From: JAJFHI01 sp050633705
Lineage (GTDB): Bacteria > Pseudomonadota > Alphaproteobacteria > Rhizobiales > Hyphomicrobiaceae
DNA length: 64,000 nucleotides
Assembly (NCBI GenBank): GCA_050633705.1
Contig: JBOEGZ010000007.1
Span: 248,001-312,000, forward strand
Direction of reading: 5' to 3'
The translations under genes and the position numbers were made by a program. Positions 45,664-53,442 of the stretch are shown here, one piece after another. Positions within the stretch are counted from its first letter, which is position 1. Every line of letters starts with the position of its first letter. The notes beneath the pieces were generated by a model that ran no database searches, had not been told where the DNA came from, and was given only the letters and a program-made list of their open reading frames with translations.

Positions 45664-46440
45664 TCAGCCAAGCATTCGCAAATCGCCATCGACGGAAAGT
45701 GCCTGCCCCGAAATCGTACAGCCCTTTGGACTGGCAAGAAACAGCGCGAGGTCGGCCAGTTGGCGCGCAGTGACGAAGTCTTTGATAGAGACGAATGAGA
45801 ATGCTTCCTCGGTTGCCTCTTCAAAACTTATGCCTCGCGATTGCGCGCGCGATTCTAAAACGCTACGTATGCGGTCACCTTCCACGAGTCCGGGTAAAAT
45901 CGCATTCGCACGTATTTTACTTTTTCCCAGCTCAATCGATAATGATTTGGTGAAGCCGACCACGCCCCATTTGGTGGCTGAATAAGGTGTACGAAGGGCA
46001 AATCCGTATTTTCCAGCCGCAGAAGCCAAGTTGATGATGGACGCATTTTTGCTTTTGCGAAGATGAGGCACGGCGATGCGGGTGCAGTTGAAATGACCAG
46101 TCAGGCCAACATTAATGCAGCGTGCCCAGTCATCAGGGTCGACTTCTTCTATTGGCGCCGTTGGACCCGCAACCCCAGCATTGTTCACGAGCACATCAAT
46201 ACCGCCCATCCAGTCAGCTGCGCCCTCGACGAAGCCTTGGGCTGCGGATGTATCGGACACATCACAGACAACCGTTTGAACCTTTGGCATTTGCGCCTTT
46301 AACTTTTCAAGCGCGCCTTCGTCGATATCGCAAACGGAGACTTTCGCGCCTTCTTCATGAAAGGCCAGTGCAATTTCGCGACCGATACCTGAAGCGCCGG
46401 CTGAAACGATGACCCTACTATCCTTCAAATTCATATCCAT
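45664..46440 (-). CDS. SDR-family NAD(P)-dependent oxidoreductase
   Basis: A 258-residue classical SDR: AGASGIGREIA (about 13-23), CDIDEGAL with an acidic residue at the end of beta 2 that favours NAD over NADP, NNAG, the catalytic Ser in INLASAAGKYG, YSATKWG, and LPGLVEGDR. It resembles 3-hydroxyacid or sorbitol-type dehydrogenases, without a firm assignment. The start at 46440 follows AAAGGA. A GntR-type palindrome lies about 60-77 bases upstream, so the gene belongs to the same regulon as the transporter. Confidence 0.9.
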   Translation of the reverse strand: MDMNLKDSRVIVSAGASGIGREIALAFHEEGAKVSVCDIDEGALEKLKAQMPKVQTVVCDVSDTSAAQGFVEGAADWMGGIDVLVNNAGVAGPTAPIEEVDPDDWARCINVGLTGHFNCTRIAVPHLRKSKNASIINLASAAGKYGFALRTPYSATKWGVVGFTKSLSIELGKSKIRANAILPGLVEGDRIRSVLESRAQSRGISFEEATEEAFSFVSIKDFVTARQLADLALFLASPKGCTISGQALSVDGDLRMLG

Positions 46441-46499
46441 AATGCATCCTTTCGAAGGGCGGCCATTGGCGTCCCAACTGATAATAAATGCTCTGATAA

Positions 46500-46517
46500 C
46501 AAGTGTGATCACACTTG
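46500..46517. promoter_or_regulatory. GntR-type operator 3 (perfect palindrome)
   Basis: An 18-bp perfect palindrome with the core GTGTGATCACAC, 60 bases upstream of the SDR start. The right flank TTGACC is shared with operator 1. Confidence 0.75.
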
Positions 46518-46544
46518 ACCAGATGCTTAAGACGTGTAATTTTT

Positions 46545-46560
46545 ACAGTGATCACACTTA
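46545..46560. promoter_or_regulatory. Degenerate GntR-type operator 4
   Basis: CAGTGATCACACTTA keeps the right half-site of operators 1 and 3 and the inner GTGATCAC, with a weaker left half. Its centre is 43 bases (four helical turns) from that of operator 3, the same phase as between operators 1 and 2. Confidence 0.55.
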
Positions 46561-46852
46561 GACGCGGAGGGTGACAAAGTATTCAATTGGCTTTGTCATG
46601 CAACTTGGTTTGTTACGCTTTGAGGACCGGCGGTGTAGGCATCAACAGGCGAAAGCCATTGGATTGTTGGCCGATAACAGCACGCAAAGAGCATCGGTCA
46701 AATCAATCGATGTTTAAGCATAATGAGCGCTTAGAGCCGGTGATATTGATGAGATGGTTTTGCGCTGAACAACGCATTGGGTTGTGATTTAACTCAATGG
46801 CGCCTCAGCCCGCTTGATGCAAAGACTGTTGGTCGTGAAAGAATATTAGATT

Positions 46853-47557
46853 TTGAAGGCCAGTATTGTGGGACTAGTTGGCGAAAAAAAATCGGCTCTC
46901 GGCAAAAATGATGTCGAAAAGAAAGAGACCATTCATGATCAGGTCTATCTCGCTGTGCGCGGCGAACTCATGAACGGCACCTTAAAACCGGGTCAAACGA
47001 TTTCTATTCGCTATCTTGTTGAGAAATTCGCCATATCCGCGACCCCGGCAAGAGAAGTGATTGCCAAGCTACAAGCAGAGCGCGCCTTGATCATTGGACC
47101 GAACCGAACACCTTCAGTTCCTTTGCCATCGATCAAAGATCTACGTGATATCCGTGATGTTCGCATAGCGTTGGAGTGCCAAGCGACTGAGAGGGCGGCC
47201 GCGTGTATCAGCAAAAGAGAATTGAAAGAACTCGATGTACATTGCGATGACATGTACGCAGCCATTAATGGAAATGATGTAGGAACATTTTTGCAAAGTA
47301 ATTGGGCCTTCCATCGGGTTATTTACAAGGCTGCGCAGTCAGACTTGCTCATAGACATAATAGAAACATTGTGGATGCGTGCCGGCCCCTTAATTCGATT
47401 GGCCTTGCCGGGCGAAGGGCAGATGCTGCAATACATGGACTGTCATAATCGCGCTCTTGAGGCGCTCAGACGAGGTGATGCCGATATCGCAAGTTCAGCA
47501 ATTGCTGTCGATATCGGTAGTGCTTCTGCAAGACTTGAGGAGTCACTGCCACAATGA
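46853..47557 (+). CDS. GntR-family transcriptional regulator, FCD type
   Basis: A 234-residue regulator. Winged helix-turn-helix about 28-90 (DQVYLAVRGELMNGTLKPGQTISIRYLVEKFAIS in part), then an all-helical FCD ligand domain about 98-225, with RIALECQATERAA and the metal-binding His/Asp pattern (WAFHRVIYKAAQ, CHNRALEALRRGD). FCD regulators usually respond to organic acids. The start is uncertain: TTG at 46853, or GTG at 46868. Its stop overlaps the start of the dehydrogenase gene (ATGA), so it is co-translated with pathway genes and is the natural reader of the four nearby palindromes. Confidence 0.92.
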   Translation: MKASIVGLVGEKKSALGKNDVEKKETIHDQVYLAVRGELMNGTLKPGQTISIRYLVEKFAISATPAREVIAKLQAERALIIGPNRTPSVPLPSIKDLRDIRDVRIALECQATERAAACISKRELKELDVHCDDMYAAINGNDVGTFLQSNWAFHRVIYKAAQSDLLIDIIETLWMRAGPLIRLALPGEGQMLQYMDCHNRALEALRRGDADIASSAIAVDIGSASARLEESLPQ

Positions 47558-48525
47558 TCCAGAGCAATTTAGAAAACGATCCGACGAACTCGCACACGCA
47601 AAGTGTTGCGATCATTGGGTCTGGATTGATTGGACTTGGTTGGGCTATCGTTTTTTCGCGTGCTGGATGGCAGGTGAAACTCTACGATTTGAAAGCTGAA
47701 GCGCTTGCAGTTGCGCGAACTGTTGTAAATAACCAGCTTCAGACGCTATCCGCGCTTGATTTGTGCGGTGATCCTGAGGAGACCGCTGCACGAATTTCTT
47801 ATGAAGAAGACCTTTCCGCGGCCCTGGCTGACGTTGACTATGTGCAGGAATGTGGGCCGGAAATTCTTGATATCAAACGTGAATTGTTTTCCGAACTTGA
47901 CCGATTAGTGCCCGAGCAGGCCATTATTGCGAGCTCTACTTCTGGCTTTATGGCGTCCCAATTCACAGACCATTTGCCTGGACGTCACCGCACTCTGGTT
48001 GCTCATCCGGTCAACCCACCTCATCTGATAGCGTTGGTAGAAGTTTCTCCGGCAGAATGGACGGCAAACGAAATAACGACAGCAGTTTCCAAAATTATGA
48101 CCGACATCGGTCAAACGCCGATCGTTGTGCAAAAAGAAATTCCAGGTTTTATTCTTAACCGACTGCAAGGCGCGCTGCTAAACGAAGCGTTGCGTCTTGC
48201 CCAACAAGGATATGCGACACCAGACGATATCGACAAGACTGTTCGAGATGGCTTGGGTCTTCGGTGGTCATTTATGGGTCCGTTTGAAACCATCGACCTG
48301 AACGCTCCAAGTGGACTTTCTGACTACGCCAAACGTTACGGTGGAATGTACACAGAAATGGCCGCAAGCCAGTCGCAGACACCTGATTGGAGTCCTGCAT
48401 CTGTCAAAGATATTGATAGCGCACGCAGACAAGAATTAAGTCTCAACGATATTGCCGAACGTCAAGCATGGCGTGATGAACGCCTTGCTGCACTTGTTGC
48501 ACACAAATACAAACAGAAAAGATAG
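47554..48525 (+). CDS. 3-hydroxyacyl-CoA dehydrogenase-like 3-hydroxyacid dehydrogenase (lambda-crystallin/carnitine-dehydrogenase type)
   Basis: A 323-residue NAD-dependent dehydrogenase. The Rossmann motif is VAIIGSGLIGLGW near residue 18; HPVNPPHLIALVEVSPAEW near 149 holds the catalytic His of the family; VQKEIPGFILNRLQGALLNEALRLAQQG and MGPFETIDLNAPSG are typical of lambda-crystallin (L-gulonate 3-dehydrogenase) and L-carnitine dehydrogenase rather than of beta-oxidation enzymes. It thus probably oxidises a free 3-hydroxy acid to a 3-keto acid. Start overlaps the GntR stop; 10 bases separate it from the next gene. Confidence 0.9.
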   Translation: MIQSNLENDPTNSHTQSVAIIGSGLIGLGWAIVFSRAGWQVKLYDLKAEALAVARTVVNNQLQTLSALDLCGDPEETAARISYEEDLSAALADVDYVQECGPEILDIKRELFSELDRLVPEQAIIASSTSGFMASQFTDHLPGRHRTLVAHPVNPPHLIALVEVSPAEWTANEITTAVSKIMTDIGQTPIVVQKEIPGFILNRLQGALLNEALRLAQQGYATPDDIDKTVRDGLGLRWSFMGPFETIDLNAPSGLSDYAKRYGGMYTEMAASQSQTPDWSPASVKDIDSARRQELSLNDIAERQAWRDERLAALVAHKYKQKR

Positions 48526-48534
48526 ATAGAGCCT

Positions 48535-49470
48535 ATGCCTAAAAAATCGAAAAAAGTCATTATTACTTGTGCCATCACTGGAGCAATCCATACGCCAAGT
48601 ATGTCGCCGCATTTGCCTGTCACACCAGACGAAATTGTCGATGATGCACTTGCAGCAGCTGATGCTGGTGCCTCGATTATACATTTGCACGCCCGTGATC
48701 CAGAGACAGGTCGCCCTACTCAAGACCCCGCTGAGTTTGAGAAATTTCTGCCACGTCTCAAACAATCCTCCAATGTGGCGCTCAATTTAACGACCGGTGG
48801 TAGTCCACACATGACGGTGGAAGAAAGAATGCTTCCGGCCACAGTATTTAAGCCGGAGCTGGCATCACTGAATATGGGATCAATGAATTTTGGCCTGTAT
48901 CCGATGCTCGATCGCTTCAAGGAGTTCAAGCATGACTGGGAGCGTGGTCATCTTGAGAATTCGCGGGATATGGTATTTAAAAATACGTTCAAGGATATCG
49001 AAACAATTTTGCGACTTGGCAACGCAAATGGAACGCGCTTTGAGTTTGAATGTTATGACACGTCCCACCTTTATTCATTGAGGCATTTTGTCGACCGTGG
49101 ATTGGTCAAGGCTCCATACTTTATTCAAACAGTGTTCGGCTTGCTTGGTGGGATCGGTGGGCACCCTGAAGACTTGATGCACATGAAGCGCACCGCTGAT
49201 CGGTTGTTTGGCAATGACTATCAATGGTCGATCTTGGGAGCTGGGCGCAATCAGATGCCATTGGCCTCAATGGGCTTGGCGCAGGGCAGTAACGTTCGCG
49301 TTGGTCTTGAAGATTCACTTTGGATCTCACCAGGCCAGCTTGCACAGTCTAACGCTGAGCAGGTCACAAAAATTCGCAAAGTCATCGAAGGCCTCTCGTT
49401 GGAGGTTGCCGAGCCCGACGACGCGCGTGAAATGCTTGAGCTAAAAGGTGGTGACCAAGTTGCCTTCTAG
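48535..49470 (+). CDS. Beta-keto-acid cleavage enzyme (BKACE, DUF849)
   Basis: A 311-residue TIM-barrel enzyme of the BKACE family, which converts a beta-keto acid plus acetyl-CoA to acetoacetate plus a new acyl-CoA. Zinc-binding His 50 and His 52 lie in IIHLHARDPETG; the third region GLEDSLWISPGQLAQSNAEQV carries the conserved Glu, and ITGAIHTP near residue 14, LNLTTGGSP and GSMNFGLYPM are also typical. Product release of acetoacetate ties it to the CoA-transferase encoded upstream. Family members act on 3-keto-5-aminohexanoate, dehydrocarnitine and several other keto acids; which one here is open. Confidence 0.94.
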   Translation: MPKKSKKVIITCAITGAIHTPSMSPHLPVTPDEIVDDALAAADAGASIIHLHARDPETGRPTQDPAEFEKFLPRLKQSSNVALNLTTGGSPHMTVEERMLPATVFKPELASLNMGSMNFGLYPMLDRFKEFKHDWERGHLENSRDMVFKNTFKDIETILRLGNANGTRFEFECYDTSHLYSLRHFVDRGLVKAPYFIQTVFGLLGGIGGHPEDLMHMKRTADRLFGNDYQWSILGAGRNQMPLASMGLAQGSNVRVGLEDSLWISPGQLAQSNAEQVTKIRKVIEGLSLEVAEPDDAREMLELKGGDQVAF

Positions 49471-49848
49471 TTGCGACAAAAAATTGTGACATGAAGCGAA
49501 GCGATCTTGGCAATAAATGGTTGTATCGCTCGCGTCACCACCCTGAAGTTGCAATCTTTAAAATCGCTGCTGAGATTGAAGAGGAGTGCTGGAATTCAGT
49601 AGTCATTGTGCGGTTTCCGCTTTATGTCGGCGTTTCGGTCATGGTTATGAAAACAGGGTTGGCACCAATATTTGCAGCTTCGTTCGATACGACATCGCCA
49701 ACCGCTGCAAGATGGCTATTTCAGGAAATGTCTTCGCCGTCTTCAAGTAAACGCTTTTTCAAATGTTGACGAGCCATGATGTCACGATGATAATGCCATA
49801 TGGTCTAAGCCTCTCCCTCCTCGCCCCAAGAATATCGAGTAACAAAAA
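49471..49848. other. Intergenic stretch without a supported gene
   Basis: A 92-codon frame on the plus strand (49491-49769) has no ribosome site and no recognisable features. No clear hairpin was seen. Confidence 0.45.
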
Positions 49849-50250
49849 ATGCGATTGCAGATACTCATTCTTACCGTCGCTGTAATGGGACTAGGCCAGA
49901 GCGCTGCAGCTGCAAAAAAAGCTGATTTCATCAAGGGGCGATACACAAAAACTGTGCAGGGCTGTACGCTCGATGCTCTGGCTCAAGGCAGCGTAATTCA
50001 AAATCATGAAACAATACCGGATATGATGGATGCCAAGGGCTTTACAGGTTGGCAACGCCGTTGTGTGTTCGAAGACATTAAAGTCGTGAAGCCGGATGAA
50101 GCTTGGACGGCCTCGATGAATTGTGTTGAAGACCAAAAAGAAAGTACAAAGACATTCACTTTTACCAAAGGCAACATCAAGGGCACCATTGATGTGGTAG
50201 CTCCAGGCCAGTCAGATCCAGACACATACTTTTACTGTGTGGTCGACTAA
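49849..50250 (+). CDS. Small exported Cys-containing protein of unknown function
   Basis: A 133-residue protein with a signal peptide (1-21, ending SAAAA) and a mature domain of about 110 residues with four Cys (near 39, 72, 92 and 130), probably two disulfides. Sequence such as GRYTKTVQGCTLDALAQGSV and GFTGWQRRCVFEDIKVVKPDEAW suggests a small beta-sheet domain. No family was recognised. It is followed by a good terminator and convergent with the SoxYZ-like gene, so it is a single-gene unit. Confidence 0.75.
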   Translation: MRLQILILTVAVMGLGQSAAAAKKADFIKGRYTKTVQGCTLDALAQGSVIQNHETIPDMMDAKGFTGWQRRCVFEDIKVVKPDEAWTASMNCVEDQKESTKTFTFTKGNIKGTIDVVAPGQSDPDTYFYCVVD

Positions 50251-50326
50251 TTCACCATCACCAGCCACTTGTTGGTGCAGCTCCGTTGTGTGTTGGGTTG
50301 CTGCATGACAGAAGTCACGGAACAAA

Positions 50327-50356
50327 AAAAGCGGCACCTATTTCGAGGTGCCACTT
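50327..50356. terminator. Bidirectional terminator
   Basis: The stem GGCACCT/AGGTGCC on an ATTTCG loop is extended by AAAG/CTTT past one mismatch, with an A tract on the left. It separates the small exported protein gene from the convergent SoxYZ-like gene. Confidence 0.75.
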
Positions 50357-50411
50357 TGCTTTTGGTGCTCACCGCAGATCGCGGAAATTCAGCCAATTAA
50401 AGGTTGATTAA

Positions 50412-51266
50412 TTATGAACCTTCTCGGATGGCTTTCATCTCAAATTTCTCACCGTCGGTGTCTAATGCGTTGACGATGATTGGCTCGGTGCCACCAGCTT
50501 CATACGTGAAGCGGAAATTTGGGTTTTCGGATAGGGAAATGCCACCCTCCATTTTGAAGATCATTCGATCGCCTTTGCTTACGACAAAGTTTTCAATGAT
50601 TTTCGCAGGAATAAATTCGCCGGTTTCTGGGTTGCGCTGCATGCCAGAGTAGTTTGGATGCTTTATCATCACTTGCGCTTCGGACATTGGAAACGATTGG
50701 TACTCAGGTTTTGTGTATTTTGCAGCTGTTATAGCCTGGTCAACCCACCTCAGCTTAATCTTGCCGTATTGAGCCATCGATTTGTCGAGGTCTTTGGCAT
50801 TTGGAGCAGCACACCCTCCGGCCGCTTTCACAAACTTGGTGTTCATGTAGAGATTGCCGTCAGCCATCTCTACAACAGCACGAACGTTGGAGTATTTCTC
50901 GAGGCGGACGCGCGTTGTGATCCTGCGTTCGGCAAGTCCGGCCGCTTCACCAAATATAAATTTGGCAGCGACTGGTGCAGGGTTTTGGTCGATGACGAGC
51001 GTGACGGATTTGGCCTGTTTTGCAACATGCGTTGGAATGCTCATGGTCACGGGAACGAGGGCGCCGTCATCTGCTTGAACGGGAGCTGTAACATCTATGA
51101 AATTGAGGTCCTCGACCACTTTCCGGTCGCCGAAAATATCTCCCTTAATCGATTGCCATTCCACTGCGTCGTCGTTCGCCACAGCGTTTGTTGTCGGGGC
51201 ACAAATGACTATGCTTAATGCCAGCGCTGCCCATCGAGATAGATTTCTGCGAGTCGTGGTTGGCAT
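50412..51266 (-). CDS. Quinoprotein dehydrogenase-associated SoxYZ-like carrier protein
   Basis: A 284-residue exported protein with a signal peptide (about 1-30), an N-terminal SoxY-like domain (about 35-155) and a C-terminal SoxZ-like domain (about 185-280). The candidate carrier Cys is in AAGGCAAPNAKD, and unlike true SoxY it sits between the two domains rather than at the C-terminus. This fused SoxYZ-like type occurs next to PQQ alcohol dehydrogenases in methylotrophs; no function is proven. Here it is divergent from the dehydrogenase gene and shares its control region. Confidence 0.9.
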   Translation of the reverse strand: MPTTTRRNLSRWAALALSIVICAPTTNAVANDDAVEWQSIKGDIFGDRKVVEDLNFIDVTAPVQADDGALVPVTMSIPTHVAKQAKSVTLVIDQNPAPVAAKFIFGEAAGLAERRITTRVRLEKYSNVRAVVEMADGNLYMNTKFVKAAGGCAAPNAKDLDKSMAQYGKIKLRWVDQAITAAKYTKPEYQSFPMSEAQVMIKHPNYSGMQRNPETGEFIPAKIIENFVVSKGDRMIFKMEGGISLSENPNFRFTYEAGGTEPIIVNALDTDGEKFEMKAIREGS

Positions 51267-51323
51267 GATTTTACCTTTGCATTAGGCTCAGATGATGATC
51301 GATGAAGTCGTCTTATCATATTG

Positions 51324-51336
51324 CCTTATTATAAGG
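51324..51336. promoter_or_regulatory. Palindrome upstream of the SoxYZ-like gene
   Basis: CCTTAT and ATAAGG flank a single central T, 58 bases upstream of the SoxYZ-like start. It may be a regulator site or chance in AT-rich DNA. Confidence 0.3.
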
Positions 51337-51602
51337 AGATTCTAAGGGTATTTGATAAACTCTTATCTAATCGTTGCAGTATCAGATTTATATCGTTAAT
51401 GCAACTTTGGTAGCTATGTCGCCACGCAAAACCTGCAGCTATAAACCTGCATCGATCATGTGTGAAGTTCGATGGCTGAAATGAGCCTCGTCGGCCAGTG
51501 ATAAAGCTCAGAAAACTTTGTGCGACGACACGAGGAACGTGTCATGTCTAGTCAATAGGTACATCTTGACACTAGATGATAGGGATGACATAAATATCAT
51601 GC

Positions 51603-51654
51603 TAAGTTATCGATTGATAAGTTATCGCCCGTTAAGTTATCACCTGATAACTTA
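51603..51654. promoter_or_regulatory. Tandem TAAGTTATC array with inverted copy
   Basis: TAAGTTATC occurs at 51603, 51618 and 51633, exactly 15 bases apart, and its reverse complement GATAACTTA at 51646. The last direct copy and the inverted copy form a 9-4-9 inverted repeat. The location before the dehydrogenase suits an activator or repressor array. Confidence 0.7.
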
Positions 51655-51739
51655 GTTGGTTGGTGGCTGATTGGTCGATGGTTTTGCGTTTAGTTTAAAA
51701 AATGAATGTATGACTGTTTAGGTAGAGGACAGAGAAAAC

Positions 51740-53416
51740 ATGAAATCAATTGCGAGATCAGCAGCATTTATCGCCATGCTTGGCATGTCGAGTAGTGCTT
51801 GGGCTGGCGGCTGGGAGGTTTACGGTGGTGACACTGGTAACCAACGTTACAGCACCGAGAGTCAAATCACTCCGGAAAATGTCGGCAAACTTCGCGTGGC
51901 TTGGGCGCTTCAGTTGGGTTCAGTCCGGTCACAAGAATCTACACCGCTTGTGATTGGCGATACACTTTATGTGTCGTCGTCGTTTGGTCCAAAGAATGTC
52001 TTTGCTGCAGATGCGGCCACAGGCACAATTAAGTGGACTTACTCTCCTGAGATGCCTCGCGGCGTTGATCAGTTCGCGTGTTGTGACGTGAACAACCGTG
52101 GCGTTTCGTACTCCGACGGAGTCATTTATGTCGGGTTGCTTGACGCGCACGTTGTTGCTCTTGACGCCAATTCCGGTAAAGAGCTTTGGAAAACTAAGAT
52201 TGTTGACTACAAGCAAGGTTCGGTGATCACTTCGCCACCAACAATTGCTAAGAATGTTGTCATCACCGGTTTCGGTGGTGGTGAGTACGGCGTTCGCGGT
52301 GCTCTTGTTGGTCTCGACAAGAAGTCGGGTAAAGAGCTGTGGCGCTCCTACATGGTTCCAGGTCCTGGTGAGCCAGGTCATGACACTTGGAAGGGTGACT
52401 CCTGGAAACAAGGCGGTGGTGCTGCTTGGCACATTGGTTCTTATGATCCAAAATTAAACCTCGTGTACTACGGTACTTCAAACCCAGCTCCTTGGACTGC
52501 TGCAATCCGCGGTAACGACAGCCAGAAAATGGGCAAGTACACAAACCTGCACACTTCTGCGACGGTTGCTATCAATCCTGAAGATGGAAAAATTGCTTGG
52601 TCATACCAGTCAACACCTCACGACGCGTGGGACTATGACGGTGTGAACGAGTTGGTTTTTGCTGACATGGATGTTGACGGCAAGTCTACACCAGTTGTGA
52701 TGAAGGCAGACCGTAACGGCTTCTTCTACGTTATCAATCGTGCCAACGGTAAGCTGATTTCTGCTGAGAGTTTCGTTCCTGGCATGAACTGGGCAACCGG
52801 CGTTGACTTGAAAACAGGTCGTCCGATTGAAGCTGCTGGTGACGTTAAGCGTCCACGGCTGAACAAAAAGGCCTCCAATATTTGTCCTAACCTTGTTGGC
52901 GGCAAAAACTGGCAGCCAATGAGCTACAGCAAGCAAACTGGCCTTGTTTATATCATGACGAACAACCTATGCATGGACCTCGAAGGCATTATGCCTGAGT
53001 TCAAGCGCGGTACGTTCTATCTTGGTGTGAACTTCAACTTGGACATTGAAGGTCCAGGTGGCTATCTTGGTGGTACATTGGCTTGGGACCCTGTTAAGCA
53101 AAAAGAAGCTTGGTACAACAAATCAGCGCTGCCATTTGGCGGAGGCATGACCTCAACTGCTACTGGTCTGTTGTTCCATGGTGACCTGACAGGTAACTTC
53201 TATGCATTGGATGCAAAAACGGGTAAAGAGCTTTGGAAGTTCCAAACCGGTTCAGGCATCCACGCTGCTCCGATCACCTACTCTGTAGGCGGCAAGCAGT
53301 ACGTTGCGGTTGTTTCTGGACGCCAACGTTCTATGCCAAGCTTCTTCGGTAAGATCGGTAAGAAGATGGCTGTAACGCCAGAGGGCGGCACATTGTTTGT
53401 GTTCGCACTTAACTAA
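51740..53416 (+). CDS. Lanthanide-type PQQ-dependent alcohol dehydrogenase (XoxF/ExaF family)
   Basis: A 558-residue periplasmic quinoprotein: signal peptide 1-22, then an eight-bladed propeller of W motifs. The vicinal disulfide that sits over PQQ is Cys 114-115 (ACCD). Metal ligands are Glu 182 (GGEYGVRG) and Asn 248 (GTSNPAPW). The catalytic Asp 298 is followed by Asp 300 in WDYDGVNE; this extra Asp is the mark of lanthanide-dependent enzymes, where calcium-type MxaF has Ala. It is about 40 residues shorter than usual XoxF. Substrate may be methanol or a longer alcohol. It heads the operon with the fused XoxJ-cytochrome gene 26 bases on. ATG follows GAGGA. Confidence 0.93.
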   Translation: MKSIARSAAFIAMLGMSSSAWAGGWEVYGGDTGNQRYSTESQITPENVGKLRVAWALQLGSVRSQESTPLVIGDTLYVSSSFGPKNVFAADAATGTIKWTYSPEMPRGVDQFACCDVNNRGVSYSDGVIYVGLLDAHVVALDANSGKELWKTKIVDYKQGSVITSPPTIAKNVVITGFGGGEYGVRGALVGLDKKSGKELWRSYMVPGPGEPGHDTWKGDSWKQGGGAAWHIGSYDPKLNLVYYGTSNPAPWTAAIRGNDSQKMGKYTNLHTSATVAINPEDGKIAWSYQSTPHDAWDYDGVNELVFADMDVDGKSTPVVMKADRNGFFYVINRANGKLISAESFVPGMNWATGVDLKTGRPIEAAGDVKRPRLNKKASNICPNLVGGKNWQPMSYSKQTGLVYIMTNNLCMDLEGIMPEFKRGTFYLGVNFNLDIEGPGGYLGGTLAWDPVKQKEAWYNKSALPFGGGMTSTATGLLFHGDLTGNFYALDAKTGKELWKFQTGSGIHAAPITYSVGGKQYVAVVSGRQRSMPSFFGKIGKKMAVTPEGGTLFVFALN

Positions 53417-53442
53417 TAACCATTATCGGAGGAAGATAATTG

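Larger units (their letters stand above)
46441..46852. other. Divergent control region between the SDR and the GntR regulator
   Basis: About 410 bases with two GTGTGATCACAC-type sites near the SDR side. No gene was recognised. Confidence 0.6.
51267..51739. other. Divergent control region of the lanthanide-type dehydrogenase operon
   Basis: About 470 bases without a gene. It holds a palindrome CCTTATTATAAGG (51324-51336) near the SoxYZ-like gene and the TAAGTTATC array (51603-51654) about 90-140 bases before the dehydrogenase start. A TTGACA at 51566 is present but its -10 spacing is poor. Confidence 0.6.

Noticed and set aside
42974..46560. CRP/FNR sites for the TGTGATCACA palindromes
   Set aside because: CRP and FNR half-sites TGTGA/TCACA or TTGAT/ATCAA need a central spacer (six or four bases), while here the halves touch. 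The local GntR gene and clustering around its pathway genes are a better explanation.
47554..49470. Assignment of the dehydrogenase and BKACE as a carnitine pathway
   Set aside because: The order resembles carnitine degradation, but no betainyl-CoA thioesterase or carnitine importer is present, and the dehydrogenase motifs fit lambda-crystallin equally well. The substrate is left open.
49491..49769. A 92-codon plus-strand frame after the BKACE gene
   Set aside because: It has no ribosome site, motif or membrane segment, and its composition does not look like protein.
51603..51654. A possible short CRISPR array
   Set aside because: There are only three 9-base copies with 6-base spacers that are partly similar, no leader and no cas genes. 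The spacing suits regulator sites.
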